NCBI RefSeq assembly: GCF_000744945.1
Contig: NZ_JQMX01000001.1
Location: 186,001-250,000 of the forward strand
Source: Carnobacterium maltaromaticum DSM 20342
GTDB lineage: Bacteria > Bacillota > Bacilli > Lactobacillales > Carnobacteriaceae
Length of the DNA stretch: 64,000 nt
Direction: 5' to 3'
Part shown: piece after piece, positions 25,607-35,424 of the stretch
How positions within the stretch are numbered: position 1 is the stretch's first letter
How the letters are laid out: every line of letters begins with the position of its first letter
Notes under the pieces: generated by a model
The model's database searches: none
What the model was told of the DNA's origin: nothing
The model's input: the letters and a program-made list of their open reading frames with translations, nothing else
Position numbers and translations under genes: made by a program

Positions 25607-26164
25607 ATGATTTCAGTAAATGATTTTAAAACAGGCTTAACTATTGAATTTGATGGCGGTATCTGGCGTGTTGTTGAATTCCAACATGTAAAACCAGGTA
25701 AAGGGGCAGCCTTTGTTCGTTCTAAATTAAAAAATTTACGTACTGGAGCAGCACAAGAAAAAACGTTCCGTGCAGGTGAAAAAGTAGCTAAAGCACAAAT
25801 CGACAACCGTCGTATGCAATATCTATACGAGAGTGGTGGCGCTCATGTCTTTATGGATAGCGAAACTTACGATCAATTAGAATTACAAGAGTCTCAAATT
25901 GAAGATGAACTAAAATATTTAAAAGAAAATATGGAAGTTCAAATCATTATGTATGGTGCTGAAACATTAGGTGTTGAATTGCCAAATACGGTTGAATTAC
26001 GTGTTGAAGAAACAGACCCAGGTATTCGTGGTGATACATCTTCCGGTGGTTCAAAACCAGCTAAAATGGAAACAGGCGTCTATGTAAACGTACCATTCTT
26101 TGTTAACGTGGATGATGTTTTGATTGTGAACACACAAGATGGTTCATACGTCTCTAGAGCTTAA
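25607..26164 (+). CDS. efp: Elongation factor P
   Basis: 185-residue three-domain translation factor that relieves ribosome stalling at polyproline stretches. Lys32, in the loop PGKGAAF, is the position modified in many bacteria (by 5-aminopentanol in Bacillus). Domain III carries the family signature [21 protein letters not shown] in slightly altered form. AGGAGG is 9 bases before the ATG. The PBP in this window has a proline-rich C-terminal tail, a possible client. Confidence 0.97.
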   Translation: MISVNDFKTGLTIEFDGGIWRVVEFQHVKPGKGAAFVRSKLKNLRTGAAQEKTFRAGEKVAKAQIDNRRMQYLYESGGAHVFMDSETYDQLELQESQIEDELKYLKENMEVQIIMYGAETLGVELPNTVELRVEETDPGIRGDTSSGGSKPAKMETGVYVNVPFFVNVDDVLIVNTQDGSYVSRA

Positions 26165-26222
26165 TAATGAAACAATTGTATCTTTAAGAAGATACATGAG
26201 TGAAAAAATGGAGGGCTGCTTA

Positions 26223-26651
26223 ATGGCTGAAGAAACAAAATTAACTTTACAAGATAATAAAGCAAGTCTTGGTGAAATCGAAATTGCTCCAGAAGTAATT
26301 GAAGTGATTTCTGGAATTGCTGCAAGTAAAATTGAGGGTGTCTATGCAATGCATGGCAATCTAACCTCAGGTGTGGTTGAATTATTTGGTCGCACTAGTC
26401 ATAAAAAAGGGGTTCATTTAACGGTTGATGAATCAGGTTTAAAAATTGATGTTTATTGTTTAATCAATTATGGGGTATCTGTTCCTAAGGTTGCTAGTGA
26501 AATGCAAGAAAAAATTCGCCAACAACTTTTATTTATGACAGATATTGAATTAGCTGAAGTAAACATTCATGTCGTAGGTATTGTTCCTGAAAAAACAGTT
26601 CCACAAGAACTTTTAGACTTAGATTTAGATGAAGATGGTGAAGATGCGTGA
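26223..26651 (+). CDS. Asp23/Gls24-family envelope stress protein (YqhY type)
   Basis: 142 residues of the Asp23 family. GEIEIAPEVIEVISGIAASKIEGV is the canonical start, followed by GVHLTVDESGLKIDVYCLINYGVSVP. The frame is open from 26139, inside efp, but ATG 26223 is chosen for GGAGGGC six bases upstream. YqhY proteins sit between efp/acc genes and nusB in many Firmicutes, as here. A link to control of fatty-acid synthesis has been suggested for Bacillus. The stop codon overlaps the nusB start. Confidence 0.92.
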   Translation: MAEETKLTLQDNKASLGEIEIAPEVIEVISGIAASKIEGVYAMHGNLTSGVVELFGRTSHKKGVHLTVDESGLKIDVYCLINYGVSVPKVASEMQEKIRQQLLFMTDIELAEVNIHVVGIVPEKTVPQELLDLDLDEDGEDA

Positions 26652-27076
26652 GTTTAACAAGACGCGATATTAGAGAAAAAGCCTTACAAGCTTTATTTCA
26701 ACTATCAGCTAATGAAGGTTTGACAATTGATCAAGCTATTCAACAAGCATTAACAAGTGAAGATGAGTTGCAAGATGAAGTTGAAGTTGTCGAAGTCCCT
26801 AAGTATTTAGATTTAGTTGTGACGGGAGTTCTTCAAAATCAAGCTATTATTGATGAGAAAATTCAAGCAAACCTTGAAAACTGGTCAATGAATCGTTTGG
26901 CTAAAACTGATTTAATTATTATGCGTGTCGCTATTTTTGAAATGTTGTATGTTACAGACGTACCAGGCAGAGTTGCTTTAAATGAAGCACTAGAAATAAC
27001 CAAGCTTTATAGTGATGAAAAATCACGTAAATTTGTCAATGGTGTGTTAGCAAAAATTGTTGATCAAGAAAATTAA
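26648..27076 (+). CDS. nusB: Transcription antitermination factor NusB
   Basis: 142-residue all-helical RNA-binding protein that, with S10/NusE, promotes antitermination in rRNA operons. SLTRRDIREKALQALFQL at the start and WSMNRLAKTDLIIMRVAIFEML plus VALNEALEITKLYSDEKSRKFVNGVL near the end are diagnostic. It starts at GTG, overlapping the previous stop (GTGA), so it is translationally coupled. Confidence 0.96.
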   Translation: MSLTRRDIREKALQALFQLSANEGLTIDQAIQQALTSEDELQDEVEVVEVPKYLDLVVTGVLQNQAIIDEKIQANLENWSMNRLAKTDLIIMRVAIFEMLYVTDVPGRVALNEALEITKLYSDEKSRKFVNGVLAKIVDQEN

Positions 27077-27100
27077 TTCATACTATTAAGTTAACGATGA

Positions 27101-27128
27101 AAAAAGAGGCTATTATAGCCTCTTTTTT
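27101..27128 (+). terminator. Terminator after nusB
   Basis: AAAAAGAGGCTA and TAGCCTCTTTTTT form a hairpin with a 3-base loop and a T run, about 25 bases beyond the stop codon. It separates efp-nusB from folD. Confidence 0.88.
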
Positions 27129-27186
27129 TAATGTGCTTTTAATTGTTAATGTTCGTTTTTAATTATTCTAATTCATTTTATTCGTG

Positions 27187-27246
27187 GTAATTATAATTGT
27201 AATTACGTTTTTAACGAATGATAACAATCTGAAATTGTATAACAAT
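27187..27246. other. Cluster of three AT-rich dyads upstream of folD
   Basis: Three inverted repeats are packed in 60 bases: GTAATTA/TAATTAC (27187-27193/27200-27206), CGTT/AACG (27206-27209/27213-27216) and ATTGT/ACAAT (27234-27238/27242-27246). They could be operator half-sites for folD, or chance in AT-rich DNA. No known operator was recognised. Confidence 0.3.
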
Positions 27247-27351
27247 CGGTTAAAAAGCTTTTTTAATTAAAATAAGCTAGGTAGAAGCTTCTGATTATGT
27301 TAAAATGGTCTATGTAATCAACTAAATGAAATGATTGAGGAGTGATTTTAA

Positions 27352-28209
27352 GTGAGTGCAATAATAATGGATGGAAAAGGACTTGCAGATGAAATGCAAG
27401 TAGAAATGTTTAAAACTGTAGAGGGCTTAAAAGAGAAAGGAATTACTCCGGGATTAGTTGTTTTATTGGTAGGAGAAAACCCAGCCAGCCAAACTTATGT
27501 AAAAAATAAAGAAAAACGTGCGGTAGCACTAGGTTTTAATTCATTAGTGAAACGCCTACCAGAAAGCATTTCAGAAAAAGAATTAGTTAATGAAATTGAA
27601 TTCTATAATCAAAATCCAGATTTTCATGGTATACTAGTTCAGTTACCTTTACCAAACCATATTGATGCTGAAACAATTTTAAATACGATTGATCCGAGTA
27701 AAGATGTCGATGGTTTCCATCCAGTGAATATGGGGAAACTTCTAATTGGTCAACCGGATATGATTCCTTGCACTCCTTATGGTATTATGAAATTATTAGC
27801 GCGTTACAAGATTGATATAGCTGGGAAAAATGCGGTCATTATTGGTCGAAGTAATATTGTTGGAAAACCAATGGCTCAGTTATTATTAATGGAGCACGCG
27901 ACAGTTACAATAGCGCACTCAAAAACAGCTAATTTAGCTGAACTAGCTAAAACAGCTGATATTTTAGTTGTAGCAATTGGTCGAGGACATTTTGTTACCA
28001 AAGAATTTATTAAGCCAGGAGCGGTTGTAATTGATGTAGGCATGAACCGCGATCAAAATGGGAAGTTAATTGGTGATGTTGCTTCTGCGGAAGTTGCGGA
28101 AGTTGCAGGATACTTAACTCCAGTACCCAAAGGAGTTGGACCAATGACAATTACCATGTTACTATACCAAACTATCAAAAATGCAGAAAAACAAGTAAAA
28201 TCGTTCTAA
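27352..28209 (+). CDS. folD: Bifunctional methylenetetrahydrofolate dehydrogenase/cyclohydrolase
   Basis: 285-residue enzyme interconverting 5,10-methylene-, methenyl- and 10-formyl-tetrahydrofolate for purine and formyl-Met synthesis. Visible motifs are the catalytic lysine region [36 protein letters not shown], the nucleotide-binding [14 protein letters not shown] and the C-terminal [15 protein letters not shown]. It starts at GTG with GAGGAG nine bases upstream. xseA follows after 14 bases, so folD and xseA are probably one operon. Confidence 0.97.
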   Translation: MSAIIMDGKGLADEMQVEMFKTVEGLKEKGITPGLVVLLVGENPASQTYVKNKEKRAVALGFNSLVKRLPESISEKELVNEIEFYNQNPDFHGILVQLPLPNHIDAETILNTIDPSKDVDGFHPVNMGKLLIGQPDMIPCTPYGIMKLLARYKIDIAGKNAVIIGRSNIVGKPMAQLLLMEHATVTIAHSKTANLAELAKTADILVVAIGRGHFVTKEFIKPGAVVIDVGMNRDQNGKLIGDVASAEVAEVAGYLTPVPKGVGPMTITMLLYQTIKNAEKQVKSF

Positions 28210-28223
28210 AAGGAGGGCTCTTT

Positions 28224-29564
28224 TTGTCACCTGAATACTTAACTGTAACGGCATTGACAAAATATATAAAACGAAAATTCGATCATGATCCTTATCTTGA
28301 AAGAGTTTATTTAACCGGTGAAATTTCAAATTTTCGAATGCGACCAAATGCTCACCAATATTTTAGTTTAAAGGACAATCAAGCTAAAATTTCAGCGTTA
28401 ATGTTTAAGGGGGCTTTTCAACAACTAAAATTCACTCCAGAAGAAGGAATGAAGGTCCTTATTATTGGACGCATTTCCCTTTATGAAGCAAGTGGAAATT
28501 ATCAAATTTATGTTGAACATATGGAACCAGACGGTGTAGGTGCATTGTACCAAGCTTTGGAAGAAATGAAAAAGAAGCTACAGCTTGAAGGATTATTTGA
28601 TGCTCCAAAACAATTGATTTCCACTTTTCCTAAACGAATTGCTGTAATCACAAGTCCAACAGGTGCAGTTGTGAGAGATATTATGACAACAATTAAACGG
28701 CGTTATCCAATTGTTCAGCTGGTCATTTTTCCAACTCTCGTTCAAGGTGAACGAGCGGCGCAAGATATTGTAAAAAGCATTCAGATGGTGGAAGAAAAAG
28801 GCGATTTTGATACAATGATCATTGCACGAGGTGGTGGATCAATTGAAGATCTATGGCCATTCAATGAAGAAAGTGTTGCGCGTGCTATATTTGAAGCTAC
28901 AACACCGACAATTTCTTCGGTTGGACATGAAACGGATACAACAATTGCCGATTTAGTTGCGGATGTGCGAGCACCAACTCCAACTGCAGCGGCGGAATTA
29001 TCAGTGCCTTTATTAAGAGATGAAATCCTGAAAATTGAACAAATGCGCATGCGTCTAATGAAAAGTTATGCTGGAAAAATCGATGTGTTGAAACAACGCT
29101 TAATGAGAAGTTTAGGTTCTTATATTTTCAGACAACCTGAGCGTTTGTATGAAGGCTATGCTCAAAATTTAGATTTAGCGACGGAGCGATTAATTCGAAG
29201 TTTAGAGTATCGAATCACTCAACAAAATCATGATTTAACTATGTTAAGCACGAAGCTAAAAGCTTTTGATCCTAGTCAATTAGTTAAACAAAGAAAAGAA
29301 GAAGTCCAATTTTTAGAACAACAATTAACCGTACAAATGGAACGTTATATGGCAGATAAAACAAAAGATATTCATAATTTGATGCAGTCATTGGATTATT
29401 TGAGTCCGTTAAAAATTATGGATAGAGGTTATAGCTATGTAACTAAAAATGGTGAAGTCATTAAAGAAAGTCAACAAGTTCAATTAGATGATGTTTTGAA
29501 AATTCATCTAGGAACTGGACAAATCGAAGCGAAAGTAATTGAGAAAGTTGAGGAAACAACATGA
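28224..29564 (+). CDS. xseA: Exodeoxyribonuclease VII large subunit
   Basis: 446 residues. The N-terminal OB-fold contains [24 protein letters not shown]. The catalytic core contains [37 protein letters not shown] and [29 protein letters not shown] long coiled coil and [11 protein letters not shown] end the protein. With XseB it degrades single-stranded DNA to oligonucleotides. The start is TTG with AAAGGAGGG upstream. The stop overlaps the xseB start (ATGA). Confidence 0.97.
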   Translation: MSPEYLTVTALTKYIKRKFDHDPYLERVYLTGEISNFRMRPNAHQYFSLKDNQAKISALMFKGAFQQLKFTPEEGMKVLIIGRISLYEASGNYQIYVEHMEPDGVGALYQALEEMKKKLQLEGLFDAPKQLISTFPKRIAVITSPTGAVVRDIMTTIKRRYPIVQLVIFPTLVQGERAAQDIVKSIQMVEEKGDFDTMIIARGGGSIEDLWPFNEESVARAIFEATTPTISSVGHETDTTIADLVADVRAPTPTAAAELSVPLLRDEILKIEQMRMRLMKSYAGKIDVLKQRLMRSLGSYIFRQPERLYEGYAQNLDLATERLIRSLEYRITQQNHDLTMLSTKLKAFDPSQLVKQRKEEVQFLEQQLTVQMERYMADKTKDIHNLMQSLDYLSPLKIMDRGYSYVTKNGEVIKESQQVQLDDVLKIHLGTGQIEAKVIEKVEETT

Positions 29565-29797
29565 GCGCAAAAGCAAAATTAAAATTTGAAGAAGCCATGC
29601 AACAATTGGAAGAAATTGTAACGAATTTAGAACGTGGGGATGTACCTTTGGAGGAAGCTTTGGAACAATTCCAAAAAGGTGTGGGCTTAAGTAAAATTTG
29701 TAAAGAAACTTTACAAAATGCAGAAGAAACATTAACTAAAATGGTTGATGAAAAAGGCAATGAAGCTCCATTTGAAAATCCAAGTGAAAATGAATAG
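29561..29797 (+). CDS. xseB: Exodeoxyribonuclease VII small subunit
   Basis: 78 residues forming a helical hairpin: [34 protein letters not shown] is the family core. It overlaps xseA by four bases, so translation is coupled, as needed for a complex with many XseB per XseA. It is followed by ispA after 15 bases. Confidence 0.96.
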   Translation: MSAKAKLKFEEAMQQLEEIVTNLERGDVPLEEALEQFQKGVGLSKICKETLQNAEETLTKMVDEKGNEAPFENPSENE

Positions 29798-29812
29798 AGG
29801 GGATTTGTACAA

Positions 29813-30694
29813 ATGGATTTAAATGAATTTAAATCAATTGCATTACCACAACTAGAAGATACTTTGCTAGAAGAACTTGAAATAGGTGTTCCAACAAAAG
29901 GTAGCTTGTTTGAGGCAATGACTTATTCCGTTAAAGCTGGTGGAAAAAGGATTCGACCATTATTACTTTTAGCTACAATCCAATCATTAGGCGGAAATAT
30001 AAAGTCTGGACTTTTAGCCGCATCAGCCCTAGAGTATATCCATACGTACTCTTTAATTCACGATGATTTACCAGCAATGGATGATGATGCTTTACGACGT
30101 GGTCAACCCACGAATCATATTATTTATGGAGAAGCATTAGCTATTTTAGCAGGCGATGGTTTGTTGACTTTAGGTTTTGAATTGTTAGCCAAGAGTCCTT
30201 TGACAGAAAAGCAAAAAGTCAGGTTAATCTTAGCCTTATCTAAGGCTGCAGGAGCAAATGGAATGGTTGTTGGACAAGTCTCTGATATGGAAGGCGAGAG
30301 CCAAAAACTAACTTTAACTGATTTACAGAACATTCACAAAAAGAAAACCGGTGAGTTACTTAAATTTGCAGCTTATGCAGGAGCCGTGATTGTAGATGCA
30401 GATCAAGAGACAGAAACACAACTTGTTAAATTTGCTAGTCATTTAGGCTTAGCTTTCCAAATTCGGGATGATATTTTGGATGTTATAGGGACAACTGCTG
30501 AACTTGGCAAAGAAACAGGAATGGATGCTGTGCATCAAAAAAGTACCTATCCAGGTTTGTTGACTTTAGCAGGAGCAAAAAAAGAGTTAGCCGAAGAATT
30601 AGCGAAAGCTCAAACTAGCTTAGCGAATGTGGACAATAAATCAGTTGCCGATACTCAATTGTTAGAAGATTTTATTACACTATTAGAGATTTAA
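29813..30694 (+). CDS. ispA: Polyprenyl (farnesyl) diphosphate synthase
   Basis: 293-residue prenyl elongase making farnesyl/geranyl diphosphate for undecaprenyl and quinone synthesis. The first aspartate-rich motif is DDLPAMDDD, and the second is DDILD in FQIRDDILDVIG. GGKRIRPLL and GQVSDMEGE are further family landmarks. It lies in the conserved order xseA-xseB-ispA-tlyA. AGGGG precedes the ATG. Confidence 0.95.
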   Translation: MDLNEFKSIALPQLEDTLLEELEIGVPTKGSLFEAMTYSVKAGGKRIRPLLLLATIQSLGGNIKSGLLAASALEYIHTYSLIHDDLPAMDDDALRRGQPTNHIIYGEALAILAGDGLLTLGFELLAKSPLTEKQKVRLILALSKAAGANGMVVGQVSDMEGESQKLTLTDLQNIHKKKTGELLKFAAYAGAVIVDADQETETQLVKFASHLGLAFQIRDDILDVIGTTAELGKETGMDAVHQKSTYPGLLTLAGAKKELAEELAKAQTSLANVDNKSVADTQLLEDFITLLEI

Positions 30695-30714
30695 AGAGAA
30701 AGATAGGCGAAGTT

Positions 30715-31536
30715 ATGAAGAAAGAACGAGTAGATGTCCTTTTAGTTGAACAAGGTCTTTTTGAGACGCGTGAGAAAGCTAAAAGAGCAATAATGGCTGG
30801 ACAAATCTATAATCAAAATGAAGAACGCTTGGATAAACCAGGAGAAAAAATTCCAACAGAAACAAGCTTGAAGATAAAAGGTGAGACCTTACGTTATGTG
30901 AGCCGCGGTGGACTCAAGTTAGAAAAAGCATTAGAAGTTTTTGAGGTAACTGTTGAAGATAAAATCATGTTAGATATTGGTTCATCAACAGGTGGATTCA
31001 CAGATGCAGCTTTACAAAATGGAGCAAAAATGAGCTATGCGTTAGATGTTGGATACAATCAATTAGCCTGGAAATTACGACAAGATCCTCGTGTCGAAGT
31101 GATGGAACGTGTGAATTTTAGACATAGTACTCCAGAAGACTTCACTAAAGGTCAGCCAACAATTGCTTCAATCGATGTATCTTTTATTTCTTTACGTTTA
31201 ATTTTACCAGTATTAAAAAATATTCTGGCACCTGGTGGCGATGTGTTGGCCTTAATCAAACCACAATTTGAAGCAGGGCGTGAGGGTGTTGGAAAAAAAG
31301 GAATTGTTCGTGATCCAGCCGTTCATAAGCAAGTTTTAGAAGATATGGTCCATTTCGTAATTGGGATCGGCTATGATGTTATGGCTTTGGATTACTCTCC
31401 TATTACTGGTGGTGAAGGAAATATTGAATTTTTGATGCATCTAAAATGGAATCAAAAAACAACAGGCACGATTGCTTATACAGTAAATATAGACCATACG
31501 CTAGCTAGTGCATATGATACGCTTAAAAGTAAATAA
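30715..31536 (+). CDS. tlyA: TlyA-family rRNA methyltransferase (S4 domain, YqxC)
   Basis: 273 residues. The N-terminal S4 RNA-binding domain begins KKERVDVLLVEQGLFETREKAKRAIMAGQ. The FtsJ/RrmJ-like methyltransferase has SAM motif LDIGSSTGGFTDAALQNGA and later KPQFEAGREGVGKKGIVRD. Mycobacterial TlyA 2'-O-methylates rRNA and affects capreomycin response. The old label 'hemolysin' is weakly founded. It is co-directional with ispA, 20 bases apart, and ends at a terminator. Confidence 0.93.
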   Translation: MKKERVDVLLVEQGLFETREKAKRAIMAGQIYNQNEERLDKPGEKIPTETSLKIKGETLRYVSRGGLKLEKALEVFEVTVEDKIMLDIGSSTGGFTDAALQNGAKMSYALDVGYNQLAWKLRQDPRVEVMERVNFRHSTPEDFTKGQPTIASIDVSFISLRLILPVLKNILAPGGDVLALIKPQFEAGREGVGKKGIVRDPAVHKQVLEDMVHFVIGIGYDVMALDYSPITGGEGNIEFLMHLKWNQKTTGTIAYTVNIDHTLASAYDTLKSK

Positions 31537-31546
31537 ACAGCCGAAG

Positions 31547-31574
31547 CACCTTGTTTTTTAGCAAGGTGTTTTTT
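31547..31574 (+). terminator. Terminator after tlyA
   Basis: CACCTTG pairs with CAAGGTG and is followed by six T, ten bases after the stop codon. Confidence 0.87.
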
Positions 31575-31735
31575 CAATGTATTTTGTTTATTATTTTCTT
31601 TTTTATACAATTAATTTGTTATTTTTGGCAATTTTTTGATTTTTATGGCTTAGTTCTTTTATATAAGAGCAAAATGCGGTATGATGGTACTAAATAAATG
31701 TATAAATATACTGTTTTAGAAACTGAGGTGTAATC

Positions 31736-32185
31736 ATGAAAAAGAAAGAAAGACATCAATTGTTAAAAGAGTTAATTCAAGAGCATGTAATTGAAAAACA
31801 AGAAGATTTTGTTCGAGTGTTAGAGGAAAAAGGCATTGAAGTCACACAAGCGACTATCTCGAGAGATATCAAAGAACTACATTTAGTCAAAGTTCCAGCT
31901 CAAACTGGAGGTTATCGCTACAGCTTACCACCTGATATCCAATTTGATACTGCTAAAAAATTAGAACGTTTAATCAAGGATGCCTTTGTTTCTATTGATT
32001 ATCAAGATTATTTTTTAGTTCTGAAAACGATACCTGGTAACGCATACGCTCTAGGTAAATTGATTGAGTCCTCTAATTTTGATGGAGTTTTTGGCACAAT
32101 TGCAGGAGATGACACCATCTTAATTATTTGTCGTTCAGCTACAGCAGCCAATCAAATCCAAGACCAACTATTAAGTTTGGTATAA
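31736..32185 (+). CDS. argR: Arginine repressor ArgR/AhrC
   Basis: 149-residue regulator. The N-terminal winged helix has TQATISRDIKELHLVKVP, and the C-terminal oligomerisation/arginine-binding domain contains GNAYALGKLIESSN and GTIAGDDTILIIC (the GT-AGDDT arginine pocket). It represses arginine synthesis and often activates catabolism. It lies upstream of recN, the order usual in Firmicutes. The start follows AACTGAGGTG. Confidence 0.95.
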   Translation: MKKKERHQLLKELIQEHVIEKQEDFVRVLEEKGIEVTQATISRDIKELHLVKVPAQTGGYRYSLPPDIQFDTAKKLERLIKDAFVSIDYQDYFLVLKTIPGNAYALGKLIESSNFDGVFGTIAGDDTILIICRSATAANQIQDQLLSLV

Positions 32186-32225
32186 TGTATAAAAATTTGT
32201 ATGATTCATTAAAGAGGTGAAAGTT

Positions 32226-33941
32226 GTGCTACAAGAGTTAGCAATTAAAAATTTTGCAATCATTCATGATTTGTCTTTAAGCTTTGAAACAGGAATGACC
32301 GTTTTAACTGGTGAAACTGGGGCTGGTAAATCGATTATTATTGATGCCGTTGGTTTACTAGCAGGTGGCCGTGCTTCAAGTGATTTTATTCGTCATGGTG
32401 AAAATAAATGCGTCTTAGAAGGATTATTTACGTTAAATAAGGATGCTCTTACTTTTGAATTATTAAAAGAATTTGATATTGATTTTGAAGATGAAACCGT
32501 CTTAATTCAACGTTATATTCATCGAAATGGTAAAAATGTTTGTCGAATTAATGGTAGACTGGTTACGATTGCGACGTTACGCTTAATTGGAGAAACAATG
32601 ATTGATATTCATGGTCAGAATGAACATCAAGAACTAATGAATCCTGAGCGACATTTAGATATGTTGGATCAATTCGGTGATCAAGAGTTAGTTCAGCTAT
32701 TGACGGACTACGATTCTACTTATGTAGAGTACCAAAAAGTAAAAAAAGCCTATGACAAATGGCAAAGTAGTGAACAAGAATTAGCTCAACGAATGGATAT
32801 GCTTGTGTACCAAACAAACGATATTGAATTAGCTGAGCTCATCTCTGGAGAAGAAGAAGCACTAATAGAAGAAAAAAATTTATTGGTTAATTATCAGCGG
32901 ATTGTTGGTGCTTTATCTGTTAGTTACGATGCACTTCAAGGTGAAGAAGGCAGTGGTGTTGATTTAATAGGAACAGCTATGACTGAAATGAGCACAATAG
33001 ATTCTCTAGATGAAAGCTATCGCCAAATTTCAGAAAATATTGCAAACAGTTACTTCCAATTGCAAGAAGCAGCTAGTGAAATTTTAAGGGAAATGGATCA
33101 ATTAGCTTATGATGAAGAGCGTTTAAATGAAATTGAAAAACGCTTAGACTTTATTCAACAAATGAAGCGTAAGTACGGAGAAAGTGTTCAAGAAGTTCTT
33201 GATTATTACGAAAAAATTATTGTTGAATTGGATCAAATTCAAAATCGTGAGACACATATGAATGAACTGATTAGCCAATTAGGAATGCTGTCTAAAAGTT
33301 TATCGGAAAAAGCAGAAACTGTTTCGCTTAAAAGACAGGAAATTGCTCGACTTTTAGAAAAAGAAATTCATGAGCAACTAAAAGAGTTATATATGGAAAA
33401 AGTAATCTTTGAAGTTCGATTTTTAGCAACTGAAAAAGCTGGTGAAATGAAAACATTTAATGAAAAAGGCCAAGATATCGTGGAATTTTATATTGCAACA
33501 AACCCAGGAGAGCCGCTAAAACCTTTAGCAAAAGTTGCCTCTGGTGGAGAACTTTCACGAATGATGTTAGCGATGAAAACTATTTTTTCTAAGTCACAAG
33601 GAATTACAAGTATTATATTTGATGAAGTAGATACAGGGGTTAGCGGTAGAGTCGCACAAGCAATTGCCAATAAAATTTACTTGGTGGCAATCCATTCACA
33701 GGTTTTATGTATTACACATTTGCCACAGGTTGCGGCAATGGCAGATCATCATTTGTTTATTTCAAAAACACAAGTTGATGAGCGAACTGAAACTCATGTG
33801 ACGGCATTGCAACAAAAGGAAAAAGTTCAAGAAGTGGCTAGAATGTTAGCTGGAACTGAAATTACAAAGTTAACGATTGAACACGCTAAAGAATTACTAA
33901 AATTAGCAAAAACTGAAAAAGAAAAATACAATTCTATCTAA
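32226..33941 (+). CDS. recN: DNA repair protein RecN
   Basis: 571-residue SMC-like ATPase acting in double-strand break repair. It has Walker A GETGAGKSI near the N-terminus, a long coiled coil in the middle, a C-terminal ABC signature ASGGELSRMMLAM and Walker B IIFDEVDTGVSG. GTG 32226 is chosen because the upstream GTG 32217 lies inside the ribosome site AAAGAGGTG, and MLQELAIKNFAIIHD is the usual RecN start. No obvious LexA box was seen. A TATAAT preceded by TGG at the end of argR may give recN its own promoter. Confidence 0.95.
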   Translation: MLQELAIKNFAIIHDLSLSFETGMTVLTGETGAGKSIIIDAVGLLAGGRASSDFIRHGENKCVLEGLFTLNKDALTFELLKEFDIDFEDETVLIQRYIHRNGKNVCRINGRLVTIATLRLIGETMIDIHGQNEHQELMNPERHLDMLDQFGDQELVQLLTDYDSTYVEYQKVKKAYDKWQSSEQELAQRMDMLVYQTNDIELAELISGEEEALIEEKNLLVNYQRIVGALSVSYDALQGEEGSGVDLIGTAMTEMSTIDSLDESYRQISENIANSYFQLQEAASEILREMDQLAYDEERLNEIEKRLDFIQQMKRKYGESVQEVLDYYEKIIVELDQIQNRETHMNELISQLGMLSKSLSEKAETVSLKRQEIARLLEKEIHEQLKELYMEKVIFEVRFLATEKAGEMKTFNEKGQDIVEFYIATNPGEPLKPLAKVASGGELSRMMLAMKTIFSKSQGITSIIFDEVDTGVSGRVAQAIANKIYLVAIHSQVLCITHLPQVAAMADHHLFISKTQVDERTETHVTALQQKEKVQEVARMLAGTEITKLTIEHAKELLKLAKTEKEKYNSI

Positions 33942-33945
33942 AAAT

Positions 33946-33984
33946 AAGGTTATCTAATGAAGAAATTAGATAACCTTGTTTTTT
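33946..33984 (+). terminator. Terminator after recN
   Basis: A 13-bp perfect stem AAGGTTATCTAAT/ATTAGATAACCTT is followed by a T run. Confidence 0.9.
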
Positions 33985-34211
33985 TGAGACCGGAAACAAT
34001 GTTGCTACATAACTAATTTGAGAAAAATTTAAATTAATTACATAATCATGTCAAAAATGTGACAGAAATTATATGAATTTATGAATTATTAAAAAGTACG
34101 GTTTTTTTTGTACAAGTTATTTTATTAAATCGGTATACTGATAGTAAGCTTTTAAGCTTGGAGAAAATAAAAGGACTAAATCAATACAGAGTACCTAGAG
34201 GAGGATAAAAA

Positions 34212-35408
34212 GTGAAAAAGAAGTGGATAGTTGGGATTGTAATTGTCGTTGTTGCTGTCATTGCAATCGTTGTAGCAATAAATATGTCAAAACCTAAGCA
34301 ACCTGTAAAGAGCCAAAGTAAAGATGATGGGATTGATTACTTTGTCGTTCCAGATGTTGATCAAGTTTATATTAATGGTGCTGTTACACCAGATCAAACA
34401 GAATCTTTTACTAAAAAAGAGGCAAATGATTCAGAGCCAGATATCAAAGTAAATAATGGTGATGTTGTCGATGCTGGGACAGTATTGTTTACGTATGAAG
34501 ATAAGTTAGTCACAAAAGAAATGGAAGAAGGCAACCGAGGGATTAATAAAGGCTATACTCAGAGAGCCAATGCCATTGCGAAGCGTGATCGTGATTTAGC
34601 TAATGTTAAGGCTGAAACAATGACTGATCCGGAAACAGGAGAAACAACAACTAGCGATACAACAAAAGAAAAAAATAATATTTCAAGTCAAGCACAAGAT
34701 ACTATTGATAGCATTGACCAGGAAATTCAAGCTTTAAATGAACAAGTTGTCGCTGCTGCTGAGAAGCAGTATATTACTACAACTGCAAAATTTAGAGGTC
34801 GAGTGTCAATTCCAGAAGTCAAAGATGCAAGTGCGCCAATTTTACGTTTAACTTCGGAAGGCTTTTATGTAGCTGGAAAAGTAAATGAAAAAGATTTAAG
34901 TAAAATTAAATTAGATCAAAAAGCAGATATCAAAGTTGTCTCAAATGGAAATACAGTTACGGGAAAAATTTCATTTATTGATGATAATCCACCAGATGTA
35001 GCGTCAAACAATGATGCTTCCGCTGATGCTTCAGGAGGAGCGGCAGCAGGTATGTCTTCTTATTTAGTTAAGTTATCATTGGACTCTTTAGAAGGCATTA
35101 AAAATGGCTATCATGTTCAAGCTACAATTAACTTAGGGGATGAATTGATTAAAATACCAACAGCTGCGATTCGTAAAGATGGTGCAGTAAATTATGTATT
35201 AGTTAATGATTTCGGATCGGTAATTCGTCGTGAATTAGTTTTGGGAGAAGAAGATGGGAAAGAAACTACGATTCAATCAGGCTTAGAATCTGCTGATAAA
35301 GTTATCGTTTCTTCTAAAAAAGAAATTAAAGAAGGCGATATTTTAGAAGGTGGAGAAGAATCAGTAGATAGTAGCAACAGTGGTGGTCCAGTTGTTACAG
35401 CTAACTAG
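34212..35408 (+). CDS. Membrane-fusion/adaptor subunit of an ABC efflux system (MacA/YknX-like)
   Basis: 398 residues with one N-terminal membrane anchor (about 4-24), then a biotinyl-lipoyl-like segment (IKVNNGDVVDAGTVLFTYED), a helical hairpin (~100-185), and a beta-barrel/C-terminal part with GFYVAGKVNEKDLSKIKLDQKADIKV. It starts at GTG after GAGGAGG. With the following ATPase and permease it forms a three-part exporter like YknXYZ. Substrates of such systems include antimicrobial peptides and toxins, but nothing here tells which. The permease contains a MacB-type extracellular domain. Confidence 0.9.
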   Translation: MKKKWIVGIVIVVVAVIAIVVAINMSKPKQPVKSQSKDDGIDYFVVPDVDQVYINGAVTPDQTESFTKKEANDSEPDIKVNNGDVVDAGTVLFTYEDKLVTKEMEEGNRGINKGYTQRANAIAKRDRDLANVKAETMTDPETGETTTSDTTKEKNNISSQAQDTIDSIDQEIQALNEQVVAAAEKQYITTTAKFRGRVSIPEVKDASAPILRLTSEGFYVAGKVNEKDLSKIKLDQKADIKVVSNGNTVTGKISFIDDNPPDVASNNDASADASGGAAAGMSSYLVKLSLDSLEGIKNGYHVQATINLGDELIKIPTAAIRKDGAVNYVLVNDFGSVIRRELVLGEEDGKETTIQSGLESADKVIVSSKKEIKEGDILEGGEESVDSSNSGGPVVTAN

Positions 35409-35424
35409 AAGGAGGCGCATTTAA

